5,259 nucleotides of DNA from Pseudomonadota bacterium (lineage in GTDB: Bacteria > Pseudomonadota > Gammaproteobacteria > Xanthomonadales > Xanthomonadaceae), in contig JAEWNA010000033.1 in the NCBI GenBank assembly GCA_023392975.1, positions 1 to 5,259 on the forward strand. The letters are read 5' to 3'. The translations under genes were made by a program, and so were the position numbers. Shown here piece by piece: positions 1 through 5,259 of the stretch. The notes beneath the pieces are model-generated. The model had not been told where the DNA came from. It was given only the letters and a program-made list of their open reading frames with translations, and did no database searches. The stretch's first letter is position 1. The number at the start of each line of letters is the position of its first letter.

Positions 1-2607
1 GTAGTAGCCGCTGCGGCTGCGCGGCACGGCGCAGGGTGCGGGCGTGCCGGCGGCGAGCGTGCAGGTCGCGACGCGCTGCGGCGGCGCCGTCTCGTCCCCA
101 CCGAGGTAATCGACGACGACCTCGACCGGCGCGCCGGCCTGCGCATGGCCCGCGGCGTCGATGATGACGGCGTCGAACTGCAGCGGCGTGGTGGCGCCGA
201 ACCAGCCCGGATCGAGCTTCAGCCCGACGTAGCGCGCGAATCGCGCCTGCCAGGCCACCGCCGGCGCCGACGCCACCGGCTCGCGCCCGCTCAGCGCGAT
301 CTGCGCGGTCGCCTCGATGCGCGCGAATGCCGGCGGGGTGTGCTCGTCGTCGGTCTCGAACGCGACCGGCACGTCGAAGCCCGCCTTGCCGTCGGCATCC
401 AGCGCCGGCCAGGTGTGCGCCGTATCGCGCAGGCCGGGCGTGGCTGCCCCGCTGTCGTCGCCGGTGAAGACGTAGCCGGCGAACAGCGGATAGGCGTCGG
501 CCGGCGAGGCCTGGGTCGCATGCAGCCTGATCTCGGAGATCGCCACGCCCGCGGCAGGGCCGCCGGACCAGTAGCCGGCGTCGATCCGCAGCCGCAGCGT
601 ATCGCCGTCGCGCAGCAGCGACGTCTCCGCCTTGGCATCGATCCAGAGGTCCTGCGCGCGGAAGGTGCCGACGAACACGCAGCCGGCTTCCTGCGTCCAG
701 TCGCCGTCCTTGGGCACCAGGCAGTAGTCGTCGTCCGGGAGCTGCGACGGCAGCGCCAGTTCGCCCGTGAACGCACCTTCGGCGTCGGGCGAGACCGCCA
801 CCTCGGCCATCGGCTGCGTGTCGAACGGGCGACGCAGTTGCAGCGCGAACGGCTTCAGGTCGCCGGGGACGACCAGTCGACCGCCGCGGCGCTCGCGCAG
901 CCAGGCACGGAAGCGCAGGGTGTCGCCGGCCCGGTACAGCGGCCGGTCGGGGACCGCGAACAGCCGGCGCTCGCCCCGCGGCTGCCCCAGCATCTCGCCG
1001 CTTCCGACGACATTGTCCAGCGGCAGCACCGCGAGCCGGCCTCCCGCGCGGGCGCGCACCGCCCAGGTCGGCGGTATCGTGCCCGGCGCGGCCTTCGGCA
1101 GCACGAACCCGGGGGGCAGCGTCAGCCGCGCCAGGCCATCGCCGCCGATGCGGGCGCGGGCATGGACCTGCGCGTCGCCGTCGGCGGCGACCAGCACCAG
1201 TTCCACGTCGGCCCCGGCGACCGGCCGGCTGTCGCGCCAGTCCACCGCCCAGACCAGTACTTCGGTGCGCGAGACCTGTGCGCTGAGGTCGAAGGCCGGC
1301 GCCGCGAAATCGAGCGTGGCGTTCGCCGCCGCCTGCGCCCGCCAGCGGACCCAGCCATGCTCGGCCAGCGTCGCGTTCGCGCCCTTGCTGGCGAAGGCGC
1401 CTGCGCCGTCGCGGGTCGCCGGGAGGCGGAATCGCGCGCCGTCGCCGGTCGGGCCGAGCCGGGTTTCCTCGATCGCCAGCCCGGGTGCGTTCATCGTGGC
1501 GACGAGCGCGCGATCGCCATCGCCGAACAGCGTGCGAGAGCCGGCGGCGGCGAGCGTCGGCAGGGCGGCGCCGTTGCGGATGCGGATCGCGACCGGTCGC
1601 ACCAGTGCGCGGCCGGCCGTGTCGTGCAGCGTGCCGTCGACGGTGAACGCGATGTCGGTGTTCGTGGCCTCTGCGCGCAGGCGCGCGGTCGCGCCGGGCA
1701 CAGATTCCGGCGCATTCGGGCGCCACCCGGCACGGTCGGGTGCGTCCCAGCCGACCACGCGCACCGAGGGCGGCAGCCGCGCCGCGAAGGCCGCCTTGCC
1801 GGCGGCATCCAGCGTCGCCGAGAACGACAAGCGCAGGTCCTCGCCCGCCACGCAGCGCAGCGCGAGGCCGTCGGTCGGATCGCGATCCTCGCCCTCGTCG
1901 CCCTTCCGCGCGGTGCAGGCGGCGCTTCGGATCGCGAACGCCTCGTCGTTGTGGAAGCGCAGCAGCGTGCGCTCCGTGGACGACGGCAGCGGTCCGGCCG
2001 TCGACACCAGGCCCGCCCGCATGTGCAGCGCCACCACGGTGTCGGACGGCAGGTCCGGCGGCAGCGCGACGCGGAACGAGGGCCCGTCCCATGGCAATCC
2101 CGTTGCGGGCAGCGCCGCCACGTCGAGCGCGCGCCAGACCCGGTCGCCGGCGCGCAGTTCGAGGACGCGGGCGATGGCCTCCGCGGTGGTCGGCAGGTCC
2201 GATTCGATCCGCAGCGTCGGCCGTCCCTCGGTCCAGTCGACGATCCGGGCGTCGAGCGATGGCCGATCGGTCTCGGCCTGCAGGCGGATCTTGCCCAGCG
2301 CGGTGCCATCGGCGTGATGCAGTCCCGGGGCAATGCGGATGTCGAAGCGGGTCGCCTGCGGGAAGGCATGGCCGCGGTCGGCGGCGCAGTCCAGGGTGTG
2401 GTCGTCGGCCCAGGTGCAGGTCATGGGCACCGCGGGCGAGACCGACACCGCGCGCACCGGCGCGTTGTCGAAGATCGCCATCGCCTGCTCGAATTCGAGT
2501 ACGAGCGATCGCGCGCTCATTTGCGCCTCGACGCCGGTCGTCGCCGCCGACGCCATGCCCGCCCATGCCAGCCACGCGCAGGCCGCCCATCGTTTCCACA
2601 TCGTCAT
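1..2607 (-). CDS. Alpha-2-macroglobulin family protein, periplasmic, N-terminal 869 codons (C-terminus beyond left edge)
   Basis: The minus-strand frame is open without a stop from ATG 2607 to base 1. Residues 1-21 form a Sec signal peptide (MTMWKR, a hydrophobic stretch, then ASA before ATTG). There is no lipobox, so a soluble periplasmic protein is expected, unlike lipid-anchored YfhM. Residues about 30-110 resemble an Ig-like first domain. Residues about 440-472 carry the LVWAVDWRDSRPVAGADV pattern seen in bacterial macroglobulins. A clear MG2 signature, DRPLYRAGDTLRFRAWLRE, begins at residue 554. MG3- and MG4-like segments follow: GYWSGGPAAG, then YPLFAGYVF at about 706, LDADGKAGF, and RYVGLKLDPGWFG at about 790. 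Bacterial members are thought to trap attacking proteases in the periplasm. The bait region and any thioester (CxEQ) lie outside the window, so the YfhM/YfaS/MagD subtype is undecided. Total size would be about 1500-2000 residues by family comparison. ATG 2607 is preferred over in-frame ATG 2601 because GAGGG lies six bases upstream. It is 80 bases downstream of the YdcF-like gene. Confidence 0.92.
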   Translation of the reverse strand, partial: MTMWKRWAACAWLAWAGMASAATTGVEAQMSARSLVLEFEQAMAIFDNAPVRAVSVSPAVPMTCTWADDHTLDCAADRGHAFPQATRFDIRIAPGLHHADGTALGKIRLQAETDRPSLDARIVDWTEGRPTLRIESDLPTTAEAIARVLELRAGDRVWRALDVAALPATGLPWDGPSFRVALPPDLPSDTVVALHMRAGLVSTAGPLPSSTERTLLRFHNDEAFAIRSAACTARKGDEGEDRDPTDGLALRCVAGEDLRLSFSATLDAAGKAAFAARLPPSVRVVGWDAPDRAGWRPNAPESVPGATARLRAEATNTDIAFTVDGTLHDTAGRALVRPVAIRIRNGAALPTLAAAGSRTLFGDGDRALVATMNAPGLAIEETRLGPTGDGARFRLPATRDGAGAFASKGANATLAEHGWVRWRAQAAANATLDFAAPAFDLSAQVSRTEVLVWAVDWRDSRPVAGADVELVLVAADGDAQVHARARIGGDGLARLTLPPGFVLPKAAPGTIPPTWAVRARAGGRLAVLPLDNVVGSGEMLGQPRGERRLFAVPDRPLYRAGDTLRFRAWLRERRGGRLVVPGDLKPFALQLRRPFDTQPMAEVAVSPDAEGAFTGELALPSQLPDDDYCLVPKDGDWTQEAGCVFVGTFRAQDLWIDAKAETSLLRDGDTLRLRIDAGYWSGGPAAGVAISEIRLHATQASPADAYPLFAGYVFTGDDSGAATPGLRDTAHTWPALDADGKAGFDVPVAFETDDEHTPPAFARIEATAQIALSGREPVASAPAVAWQARFARYVGLKLDPGWFGATTPLQFDAVIIDAAGHAQAGAPVEVVVDYLGGDETAPPQRVATCTLAAGTPAPCAVPRSRSGYY

Positions 2608-2613
2608 CGCATG

Positions 2614-2618
2614 CCCTC
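2614..2618 (-). promoter_or_regulatory. Ribosome binding site of the macroglobulin gene
   Basis: The minus strand reads GAGGG followed by a six-base spacer and the ATG at 2607. This favours 2607 over the in-frame ATG at 2601 and over the out-of-frame ATG at 2612. Confidence 0.6.
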
Positions 2619-2659
2619 GTCGGATTGCGCCATGCTGCACCGGTCGCGGTGATGCGACA

Positions 2660-2675
2660 ACGCGCGATCGCGCGT
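2660..2675. repeat. 16-bp perfect palindrome between the YdcF-like and macroglobulin genes
   Basis: The sequence ACGCGCGATCGCGCGT equals its own reverse complement. It lies just past the stop of the YdcF-like gene and about 50 bases before the macroglobulin start. It contains the octamer GCGATCGC. It could be an operator or a short RNA hairpin (six-base stem, GATC loop). No T-run follows on the minus strand, so it is not a canonical intrinsic terminator. CG-rich GATC strings also occur inside the adjacent gene, so chance is possible. Confidence 0.5.
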
Positions 2676-2687
2676 CGCGGGGTCGGC

Positions 2688-3371
2688 TCAGGTCACCCGC
2701 GCCACCATCCGCCGGTGGCCGATCAGGCGGGCGTAGCGGGTGCCGAGGTCGACCCAGCAGACGTAGGCGGCCTCGCCCGCGAGGCGCCAGACCACGGCCG
2801 GAGTGAGGCGCAGCGCGGGCTCCGCGGCGCACAGTTCCCAGTCGAAGCCGAGCTGGCGCGCGAACAGCGCGCAGCGGGCGAGGTGGTAGCGGCTGCTGAG
2901 CAGGGTGACGCGGCCACGGTGCGCGTCGGCGGCGAGCAGGGCGCGGGCGTTGCGCAGGTTCTGCAACGTGTCGCGCGAGGTCTTTTCCAGCCGGAACGGC
3001 GCGTCGTCGGGCAGGCCGCGCGCCAGCAGCGCGTCGCGGGCGACATCGGCTTCGGCCGGATGACCGGGCGCGCCGCCGCCCAGCAGCACCAGCGTGCGCG
3101 GCGTGCGCGCATGCCAGACCTCGGCGGCGCGGGCGATGCGGGCGGCGAAATCGGCGTCGAGCCGGCCGCCGGGCGCGTGCTTGCCGAACAGCAGCACGGT
3201 CTCGCCGTGGTCCGGCAGCACCGGCGCGCGCCGCGCGGTGCGCACCACGTGCACGAAGTAGCCCAGGTACACCACGCCCGCGCTGAGCGCGCAGGCCGTG
3301 GCCGCGACCACGCCGGCATGCAGCACGTCGAGATCGAACAGCAGGCGGCGGCGATGGTCGAGGCGGGTCAT
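2688..3371 (-). CDS. YdcF/SanA-like DUF218 membrane-anchored protein
   Basis: This 227-residue protein has a basic N-terminus (MTRLDHRRR) and one hydrophobic segment at about 20-42 (VVAATACALSAGVVYLGYFV). A DUF218/YdcF-type domain spans about 57-180. The family pattern is visible: a first strand VLLFGK (59-64), the LLGGG turn (96-100), PAEADVAR (105-112), the E-K-T-S-R-D-T-L-Q-N-L block (129-139) and SSRYHLARC (159-167). By the positive-inside rule the domain should face the periplasm, as in SanA. Family members are linked to envelope integrity and peptidoglycan- or exopolysaccharide-related steps, but the reaction is not settled and I assign none. ATG 3371 is the start that fits the membrane anchor. 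No clear Shine-Dalgarno is seen, because a tandem 10-bp repeat fills that position. The frame stays open upstream to 4031, but that part is a shadow of the neighbouring small gene and the divergent spacer. It lies 68 bases downstream of that small gene. Confidence 0.88.
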   Translation of the reverse strand: MTRLDHRRRLLFDLDVLHAGVVAATACALSAGVVYLGYFVHVVRTARRAPVLPDHGETVLLFGKHAPGGRLDADFAARIARAAEVWHARTPRTLVLLGGGAPGHPAEADVARDALLARGLPDDAPFRLEKTSRDTLQNLRNARALLAADAHRGRVTLLSSRYHLARCALFARQLGFDWELCAAEPALRLTPAVVWRLAGEAAYVCWVDLGTRYARLIGHRRMVARVT

Positions 3372-3374
3372 GCG

Positions 3375-3394
3375 CCGGATCGGACCGGATCGGA
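3375..3394. repeat. Two perfect tandem 10-bp units directly upstream of the YdcF-like start
   Basis: CCGGATCGGA occurs twice with no gap (3375-3384 and 3385-3394). The second arm ends three bases from the ATG codon of the minus-strand YdcF-like gene. The 10-bp period is about one helical turn, so paired protein binding sites are conceivable. The repeat occupies the place of the ribosome binding site. No function is shown by sequence alone. Confidence 0.7.
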
Positions 3395-3395
3395 G

Positions 3396-3434
3396 GCGGG
3401 GCGCGGATGCCGGCGGCAGCGGTTCCGCGCCCGC
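3396..3434. repeat. GC-rich inverted repeat (possible hairpin) after the small secreted-protein gene
   Basis: The arm at 3396-3407 (GCGGGGCGCGGA) pairs with 3424-3434 (TCCGCGCCCGC), giving eleven pairs with one bulged G. The loop holds a small inner stem, TGCC/GGCA, at 3408-3418. On the minus strand it starts five bases after the stop codon of the 3440-3853 gene. No U-tract follows, so it may stall RNA polymerase or stabilise the mRNA end, but it is not a textbook terminator. Confidence 0.45.
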
Positions 3435-3439
3435 GGCCC

Positions 3440-3853
3440 TCACTTGTCGAGGGCGGTCAGCTGCAGGTTGGTCTTCATGTCCTGGGCGATGTTGCCGACC
3501 CAGCCCAGGTAGTTCGGATGGATGAAGCGCCTGCCCTTGCGATCCTCGAAGTAGTCGAGGTTCTTGCTGTCGACGTAGGCGATGTGGATGGTGCTGGCGT
3601 CCCAGGTCACGCGGACGCGGGCGACGTGGGTGCGCAGGTACAGCACCGAGACGATGTCGCCGGGCTGATCCTGCTCGATCGTCCAGCCCCGGCCGATCAG
3701 GGCCCGCTTGATGTCCTTGGTCACTTGCGCCTGGTCGAGGCCGGCCGGGATCGACACCGGTGCGGGATCGGCGAGCGGCGCCTTGCGCGCATGGGCGGCG
3801 CCGCTGAACGCGAACAGCGCGAGGACGGAAAGCACGATGGCTGCGAAACGCAC
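3440..3853 (-). CDS. Small secreted protein of unknown function
   Basis: This 137-residue protein has a Sec signal peptide at 1-22 (MRFAAIVLSVLALFAFSGAA, then HA before RKAPL) and no lipobox, so it is probably periplasmic. The mature part has no cysteine. A charged helix-like stretch (QAQVTKDIKRALIGRGWTIE, 41-60) is followed by beta-strand-like segments: IVSVLYLRTHVARVRVTW, then IHIAYVDSKNLDY (89-101), and a C-terminal block, FIHPNYLGWVGNIAQDMKTNL (110-130). I recall similar proteobacterial hypothetical proteins with the pattern YxDSxNLxY ... IHxxYxxWxxNL, but I know no function and assign none. The start is GTG at 3853, preceded by AAGGGGG five bases upstream; no in-frame ATG fits better. 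It is divergent from the ketosynthase and first in the leftward run of envelope genes. Confidence 0.85.
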   Translation of the reverse strand: MRFAAIVLSVLALFAFSGAAHARKAPLADPAPVSIPAGLDQAQVTKDIKRALIGRGWTIEQDQPGDIVSVLYLRTHVARVRVTWDASTIHIAYVDSKNLDYFEDRKGRRFIHPNYLGWVGNIAQDMKTNLQLTALDK

Positions 3854-3858
3854 GGAAA

Positions 3859-3865
3859 CCCCCTT
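3859..3865 (-). promoter_or_regulatory. Strong ribosome binding site deciding a GTG start
   Basis: The minus strand reads AAGGGGG, then five bases (TTTCC), then GTG at 3853. This purine run is the best Shine-Dalgarno match in the window and supports the GTG start of the small secreted protein. Confidence 0.7.
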
Positions 3866-3997
3866 GTGTCGTGTACGGAAATGAGCGCCTCGCCGGGCGG
3901 TGCACCCCTGCGCCGCGGCGGCCGCACAGGATACCGTGCGATCCGCCCGGGACGGCAGGGCCGATGCCCGAAAGCCCGGAAAACCGGCCCCTTGGCC

Positions 3998-4003
3998 TAT
4001 AAT
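3998..4003 (+). promoter_or_regulatory. Perfect -10 box (TATAAT) for the ketosynthase gene
   Basis: The exact sigma-70 -10 consensus stands out in otherwise GC-rich DNA and is followed by a GC-rich discriminator (CCGCGCTCC). No TTGACA-like -35 occurs 16-18 bases upstream (the region reads CCCGGA), and there is no TG extension. Transcription would start near 4010, leaving a leader of about 23 bases to GTG 4033 or about 53 to ATG 4063. Confidence 0.55.
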
Positions 4004-4062
4004 CCGCGCTCCTTTCGAGCCTTGGCGACACGGTGGCCGCAGCAGTATTGCCCCTTTCCCCG

Positions 4063-5259
4063 ATGCCGCCGCTGGCGGTCCGCGCCTACACCGCCACCAC
4101 CGCGCTCGGACACGGCCGCGACGCCCAGGCCGAAGCCCTGCGGACCCGCCGCAGCGGGCTGCGTCGCAACGATTTCGGCGAAGGCGCCACCGCGGACGCC
4201 CGGCTGGAGACCTGGATCGGACGGGTCGAGGGCGTGGAAGACGTGCGCCTGCCCGCCGGGCTCGCGGCGCTCGACTGCCGCAACAACCGACTCGCCTGGC
4301 TGGCGCTGCAGCAGGACGGGCTGATGGCGTCGATCGAGGCGCTGCGCGCGCGCCACGGCGCCGAGCGCGTCGCGGTGGTGATCGGCACCTCGACCTCCAG
4401 CATCGGCGCCAGCGAGGAGGCCTACACCCGGCTCGTCGACAACGCCTTCCCGGCCGACCTGCGCCAGCCGCTGCTGCACACGCCGCATTCGCCCGGCCAT
4501 TTCGTGCAACGTGTCACCGGGTTGCGCGGGCCGTGCGTGACCGTCGCCACCGCGTGTTCGTCCAGCGCGAAGGTGTTCGCGCAGGCGGCGCGGCTGATCC
4601 ACGCAGGCGTCGTCGACGCCGCGCTGGTCGGCGGCATCGACACGCTCTGCGGCAGCGTGCTGTTCGGCTTCAATGCGCTGGGCCTGGTGTCGCAGCGGCG
4701 CTGCCTGCCGTTCGACGCGCGTCGCGATGGCCTGAACCTCGGCGAAGCCGGCGGCTACGCCCTCCTCGAACGCCTCGCCGACGGCGAAGACGCGCCGCTG
4801 CGCCTCTGCGGCTACGGCGAGAGCAGCGACGCCCACCACATGTCGACGCCGCATCCCGAGGGCCTCGGCGCGCGCCTGTGCATGGGCGACGCGCTCGCCC
4901 GCGCGGGCCTCGCCGCCGACGCGATCGGCTATCTCAACCTGCACGGCACCGCGACCCCGGCGAACGACAGCATCGAGGCCGCCGCGGTCGCGGCGCTGTT
5001 CCCGGCGACGCTGCATGCGAGTTCGACCAAGGGCTGGACCGGGCACACGCTGGGCGCGGCGGGCATCGTCGAATCGGTGTTCGCGCTGCTCGCGCTGGAG
5101 CGCGGCCTGCTGCCCGGCATGCTGGGCGACGAGGCCGGCGGTGCGCCGCAGCCCGACGCCGCCTGCGGCCCGCAGATCCGCTTCGACAACGCCGAGCGCG
5201 CGATCCGCTACGCGATGAACAATTCTTTCGGCTTCGGCGGCAACAACAGCGCGCTGGTG
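4063..5259 (+). CDS. Beta-ketoacyl-ACP synthase, aryl-polyene/xanthomonadin type (ApeO-like); last few codons beyond right edge
   Basis: This is a thiolase-fold ketosynthase that condenses malonyl-ACP with a growing acyl-ACP in the cytoplasm. From ATG 4063 the catalytic set is complete: Cys165 in TACSSSAK, His294 in NLHGTATPAND, Lys323 and His328 in STKGWTGHTLGAAG. Other family blocks are GTSTSSIG near the start, VGGIDTL, PFDARRDGLNLGEAGGYALLE and, at the edge, NNSFGFGGNNSAL. The stretch GYGESSDAHHMSTPHPEG with GYLNLHGTATP is the pattern I know from ApeO-type enzymes of aryl-polyene clusters rather than housekeeping FabF or FabB. About 399 residues are visible, close to full family length. 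The frame is open from a TAA at 4000, so GTG 4033 (ten codons upstream) is an alternative start. ATG 4063 gives the usual N-terminus (MPPLAVRAYTATTALG). Neither start has a good Shine-Dalgarno. It is probably the first gene of a pigment biosynthesis operon continuing to the right. Confidence 0.92.
   Translation, partial: MPPLAVRAYTATTALGHGRDAQAEALRTRRSGLRRNDFGEGATADARLETWIGRVEGVEDVRLPAGLAALDCRNNRLAWLALQQDGLMASIEALRARHGAERVAVVIGTSTSSIGASEEAYTRLVDNAFPADLRQPLLHTPHSPGHFVQRVTGLRGPCVTVATACSSSAKVFAQAARLIHAGVVDAALVGGIDTLCGSVLFGFNALGLVSQRRCLPFDARRDGLNLGEAGGYALLERLADGEDAPLRLCGYGESSDAHHMSTPHPEGLGARLCMGDALARAGLAADAIGYLNLHGTATPANDSIEAAAVAALFPATLHASSTKGWTGHTLGAAGIVESVFALLALERGLLPGMLGDEAGGAPQPDAACGPQIRFDNAERAIRYAMNNSFGFGGNNSALV

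Larger units (their letters stand above)
3854..4032. other. Divergent intergenic region between the small secreted-protein gene and the ketosynthase
   Basis: This 179-base spacer must carry the promoters for both directions. A TATAAT lies at 3998-4003 towards the right. Leftwards, TATCCT (minus strand, 3928-3933) is the best -10-like hexamer, but it has no good -35. That hexamer lies in the 8-base centre of an inverted repeat, CGCAC-N8-GTGCG (3923-3940). A second pair of arms, GGGCCG (3958-3963) and CGGCCC (3985-3990), lies just upstream of the TATAAT. No RNA gene is apparent. Confidence 0.6.

Noticed and set aside
145..2652. An 835-codon open frame on the plus strand
   Set aside because: It lies opposite the macroglobulin gene, is extremely rich in Arg, Gly and Ala, has no recognisable motif, and is explained by high GC content. 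The minus-strand frame has a signal peptide, a ribosome binding site and MG2/MG3 motifs.
2621..2660. A promoter for the macroglobulin gene (minus-strand TTGTCG, 17-base gap, CAGCAT)
   Set aside because: The -10 hexamer matches the consensus at only three of six positions. Co-transcription from upstream is equally likely.
1740..3512. A 590-codon plus-strand frame crossing several minus-strand genes
   Set aside because: It spans two genes and their spacers, is made largely of Arg, Pro and Ala, and matches no family pattern.
2688..4031. A 447-residue minus-strand frame that would fuse upstream residues to the YdcF-like protein
   Set aside because: The extra N-terminal part is an out-of-frame shadow of the small secreted protein and of the divergent spacer. 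The membrane anchor and DUF218 domain begin at Met 3371.
4033..4062. GTG 4033 as the ketosynthase start
   Set aside because: It is not excluded, but ATG 4063 gives the family-typical N-terminus and catalytic positions, and neither site has a clear ribosome binding site. It was kept as an alternative in the gene entry.
3997..5046. A 349-codon minus-strand frame opposite the ketosynthase
   Set aside because: The plus strand encodes a complete ketosynthase catalytic set. The reverse frame is low-complexity Arg/Ala/Gly sequence with no domain.

Overview
The window is very GC-rich and densely coding. It looks like a chromosomal piece of a gammaproteobacterium of the Xanthomonadaceae/Lysobacteraceae type (Lysobacter, Luteimonas or Xanthomonas relatives). 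That placement is inference. It rests on base composition, GC-biased third codon positions, and an aryl-polyene/xanthomonadin-type ketosynthase, a pigment system typical of that family. I see no mobile element, CRISPR array, tRNA or rRNA gene.

Layout: three genes lie on the minus strand and one on the plus strand. From 3853 leftwards come (1) a small secreted protein of unknown function (3440-3853, GTG start with a strong ribosome binding site), (2) a membrane-anchored YdcF/SanA-like DUF218 protein (2688-3371), and (3) the first 869 codons of a large periplasmic alpha-2-macroglobulin family protein (2607 to the left edge, incomplete). Gaps of 68 and 80 bases separate them, so they could form one leftward transcription unit of cell-envelope proteins, although each gap contains an inverted repeat. 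On the other side of a 179-base divergent intergenic region, a beta-ketoacyl-ACP synthase of the ApeO type (4063, or 4033, to the right edge) runs rightwards behind a perfect TATAAT box. It lacks only its last few codons.

How the genes relate: the leftward genes all encode exported or membrane proteins and may serve envelope maintenance or defence. The ketosynthase probably opens an operon for an aryl-polyene (xanthomonadin-like) pigment anchored in the outer membrane. Nothing in the sequence directly links the two divergent units.

The very high GC content keeps long non-coding frames open, notably an 835-codon plus-strand frame opposite the macroglobulin gene and a 349-codon minus-strand frame opposite the ketosynthase. 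These are shadows. The real genes were chosen by domain motifs, signal peptides and catalytic residues. I found no convincing novel system; the observations below are modest.
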